In this document: positions 61,986-64,000 of the stretch, piece after piece | How positions within the stretch are numbered: the first letter of the stretch is position 1 | How the letters are laid out: each line of letters begins with the position of its first letter | Source: Fratercula arctica | Lineage: Eukaryota > Chordata > Aves > Charadriiformes > Alcidae | Assembly: GCA_947846985.1 (NCBI GenBank) | Contig: CANTUZ010000005.1 | Span: 3,844,001 to 3,908,000, forward strand | DNA: 64,000 nucleotides | Reading direction: 5' to 3' | Program-made: the position numbers and the translations under genes | Notes under the pieces: generated by a model | Database searches by the model: none | What the model saw: the letters and a program-made list of their open reading frames with translations, nothing else | What the model was told of the DNA's origin: nothing

Positions 61986-64000
61986 TGACAATCTTCAGAC
62001 CCCTGCACTAAGGCACTGCCATCTGAGCTTTATGCCCTTTTTCCTCCCTCACAGATGATCTGGGGTTACGCCATAGACCGTATGGAGAATAGCCATTCTG
62101 GCATGCTCTGACCGAGCAAAAGACTCTCTTCCCTTCAGACTTGTAGGTATTTTGCTCTTTTGGGTATAGGATCAAGTTTGCCAAGACATTGTTAATACTT
62201 GACGTTACCTGTAACTTGATGGGCTCTGTAAGTGCTTGTGTTACTACTGGGCAAGTAATTCAAGATTGTTCTGAAGAACAGCAACAGTCTTAAAAGTGAA
62301 ATAGAAATACTCTTTACCTTTTTGAAAATTTTTGATTCAGCATTGTTTTTTTCCAAGTTCAATTCCAATAACAAAGGGAGTTCAATGATTTTAACTTGCC
62401 TTAATTGTTCTTGCCTACTTACAGGCCTGAGAAAACACGTCTGTAACATGAACCTCCAGATTACCTATTAGTATAAATTTATACTAATTGAACTCTAACC
62501 TCTGAACTTAATGAAAGCAGTAAAAAGTGGTTTCACTTTATTTCAGAAAGATTTTTCAGTTTTGTTTCTGAAAATAATGGTCACCAAAATGTAATTATTT
62601 GATGTGATGTTGTGTAATACAGGAGCTAATCCCAGCCTTGCTAAATTCTAACACAAAGGACAGTAGGAAGATTTGAATTCAGGTGCAAAACCTGAAGCGT
62701 GGGAATATTTTCCTTTAGGATTTGTGCCCATTTCATGACAAGATTCAATCCAAATTGCTTATCCAAGGCCCTTGCAATCTCTGGCTTGCTCACTGGGGCA
62801 GGCATCAGAGCACATCATTTATGGAGCATCTCACTGGTGCGTTTCCCCCTGCTTGACAGAGGGCTGGCAAAGCAGCGCTCTCGTGGTCCTCAAAGTAGGC
62901 ATCAAAGTAGGTCCTCAAAGAAGGCATAAAGCAGTGTCTAACCTGGTTTGTCCCTCATGTGGGAGAGGATTTTCACTTAAAAGACCCCTGAATTGCTGTC
63001 TGTTTGCCAACTTTTCCAATAGCTGATAGTGTATGCGGTGAAAGATTCCAGTGGGAAACGTAACATGAGGAGTCACCAAATTCTCACTCTTGTGTGAAAA
63101 CTGGAAGACTTATAGGGCAAGTGCAAAACAAAATATTGGATTGTGCTTCTGCTTTGAATGTCTGGAAAAGTGTCAGCTTCTTGCTGTGAGTGTGTGGAAT
63201 CGCTCTTCATCTATTAGCAGCAGATTTTACCATTCATTGTTACTGCCAAATCTGAACAACCAGTAAAACTGAAATATTGATGTAGAAACTGTCCCTACAT
63301 TGCACATAATCAGCAGAATGGTCTATTATATGAGTACACTTCACATTAATAGAGTTCCAGGTGTTAATGAGATTAAGAAATATCACTGAAGGCATTGGGT
63401 AAACTGACAAATCTGTTGTTTCTCCTGAGAGTGCGCAATTAGAAATGAATCCAGTCTCACTCTTAGATCTCAGACTGAGATTGCAAGGAAAAATCCCTAT
63501 TAACAATCAGCCCAATGCAATATGAGCTGTTACAGTCATGTAAAAAAAATGAGGAAAATTACAATTGAAATTTAGTGGAGTGAATAAAACCTTCTAGACA
63601 CAAAACTAAGGTAACACAAAACTCATGACGTACACTCAGAATTAAATCCACAAATTTGGGCTGTTTTACAAGATAGTATTTACTCAGCACCTGTCTTTAA
63701 GTCTCATTATGCAAAATTCAAAGCTTGTGAAATAGAAGTATAATCAGGTTAAGCAGATAGCTCTTTTTCTTCGCTTCTCTTGATTTGGAATATATACCTC
63801 CAGCAAGATGTTCTCAAATTTTTAATATACACAACAGCTGTTCCAGAATTAGGAGAGAAGGGAATAGCTGAATGGAAAGAAAACGTTATCAAGTGTTAAC
63901 AAAGTTGACAAAGACAATTCTGAATAAGTTTTTTCAGCAGTGTTTCTGGCTTTTGAGAATCTGAAGGGTCTTGTTTCTGGGATGTCAAGTCACAGCGGGG
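61986..64000. other. Upstream flank without recognisable gene
   Basis: About 2 kb to the window edge. A stretch at 62870-62925 contains a local imperfect repeat built on CCTCAAAGTAGGC/ATCAAAGTAGG. A short frame with a CPSCGRGF motif follows; it is discussed as a finding but not called as a gene. Confidence 0.7.

Noticed and set aside
45460..64000. Search for FGF3, the usual upstream neighbour of ANO1
   Set aside because: No FGF core motifs or exon pairs seen on either strand; it probably lies farther right.
1..64000. Search for tRNA, rRNA, CRISPR arrays or operon-like gene clusters
   Set aside because: None found; the sequence is vertebrate intron and flank, where such bacterial features are not expected.

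Overview
The window is from a bird nuclear genome. Three lines of evidence support this: typical avian CR1 LINE 3'-end fragments (including the short tandem tail built on ATTCTGTG), a solo LTR of a type widespread in birds, and the exon-intron structure of a vertebrate gene. There is no bacterial, plasmid or phage organisation. The species cannot be read from the sequence.

One protein-coding gene is supported: the 5' part of ANO1 (anoctamin-1, TMEM16A), the calcium-activated chloride channel, on the minus strand. Five coding exons are visible, in transcript order: 44213-44156, 10161-9983, 6377-6051, 3829-3731 and 2187-2036. All have GT/AG borders and their phases join without a break (58, 179, 327, 99 and 152 nt of CDS, 271 codons plus 2 nt). 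They encode most of the cytosolic N-terminal domain, including the segment known for dimerisation. The transmembrane channel body and the calcium-binding residues lie beyond the left edge. Intron 1 is very long (about 34 kb).

Layout: 1-2035 is the start of intron 5. Exons 5 to 2 are packed into 2036-10161. Intron 1 spans 10162-44155 and holds an old CR1 fragment, a younger CR1 fragment, simple repeats and several GC/CpG-rich patches. A CpG-island promoter lies at about 43920-44750, with a TATA-like/CArG-like element, a GC box and a G-rich 5' leader. The 44750-64000 stretch is upstream flank with no recognisable gene; it carries two younger CR1 fragments and one solo LTR, all oriented like ANO1. 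In vertebrates the neighbour upstream of ANO1 is normally FGF3; no FGF3 exon was seen here.

The most useful observations are two. An in-frame first coding exon adds 43 residues ahead of the classical ANO1 start methionine. The methionine that starts the short mammalian isoform (human Met117) is valine here. I found no new biological system; most of the window is intron and flank, and the long open frames elsewhere look like chance or repeats.
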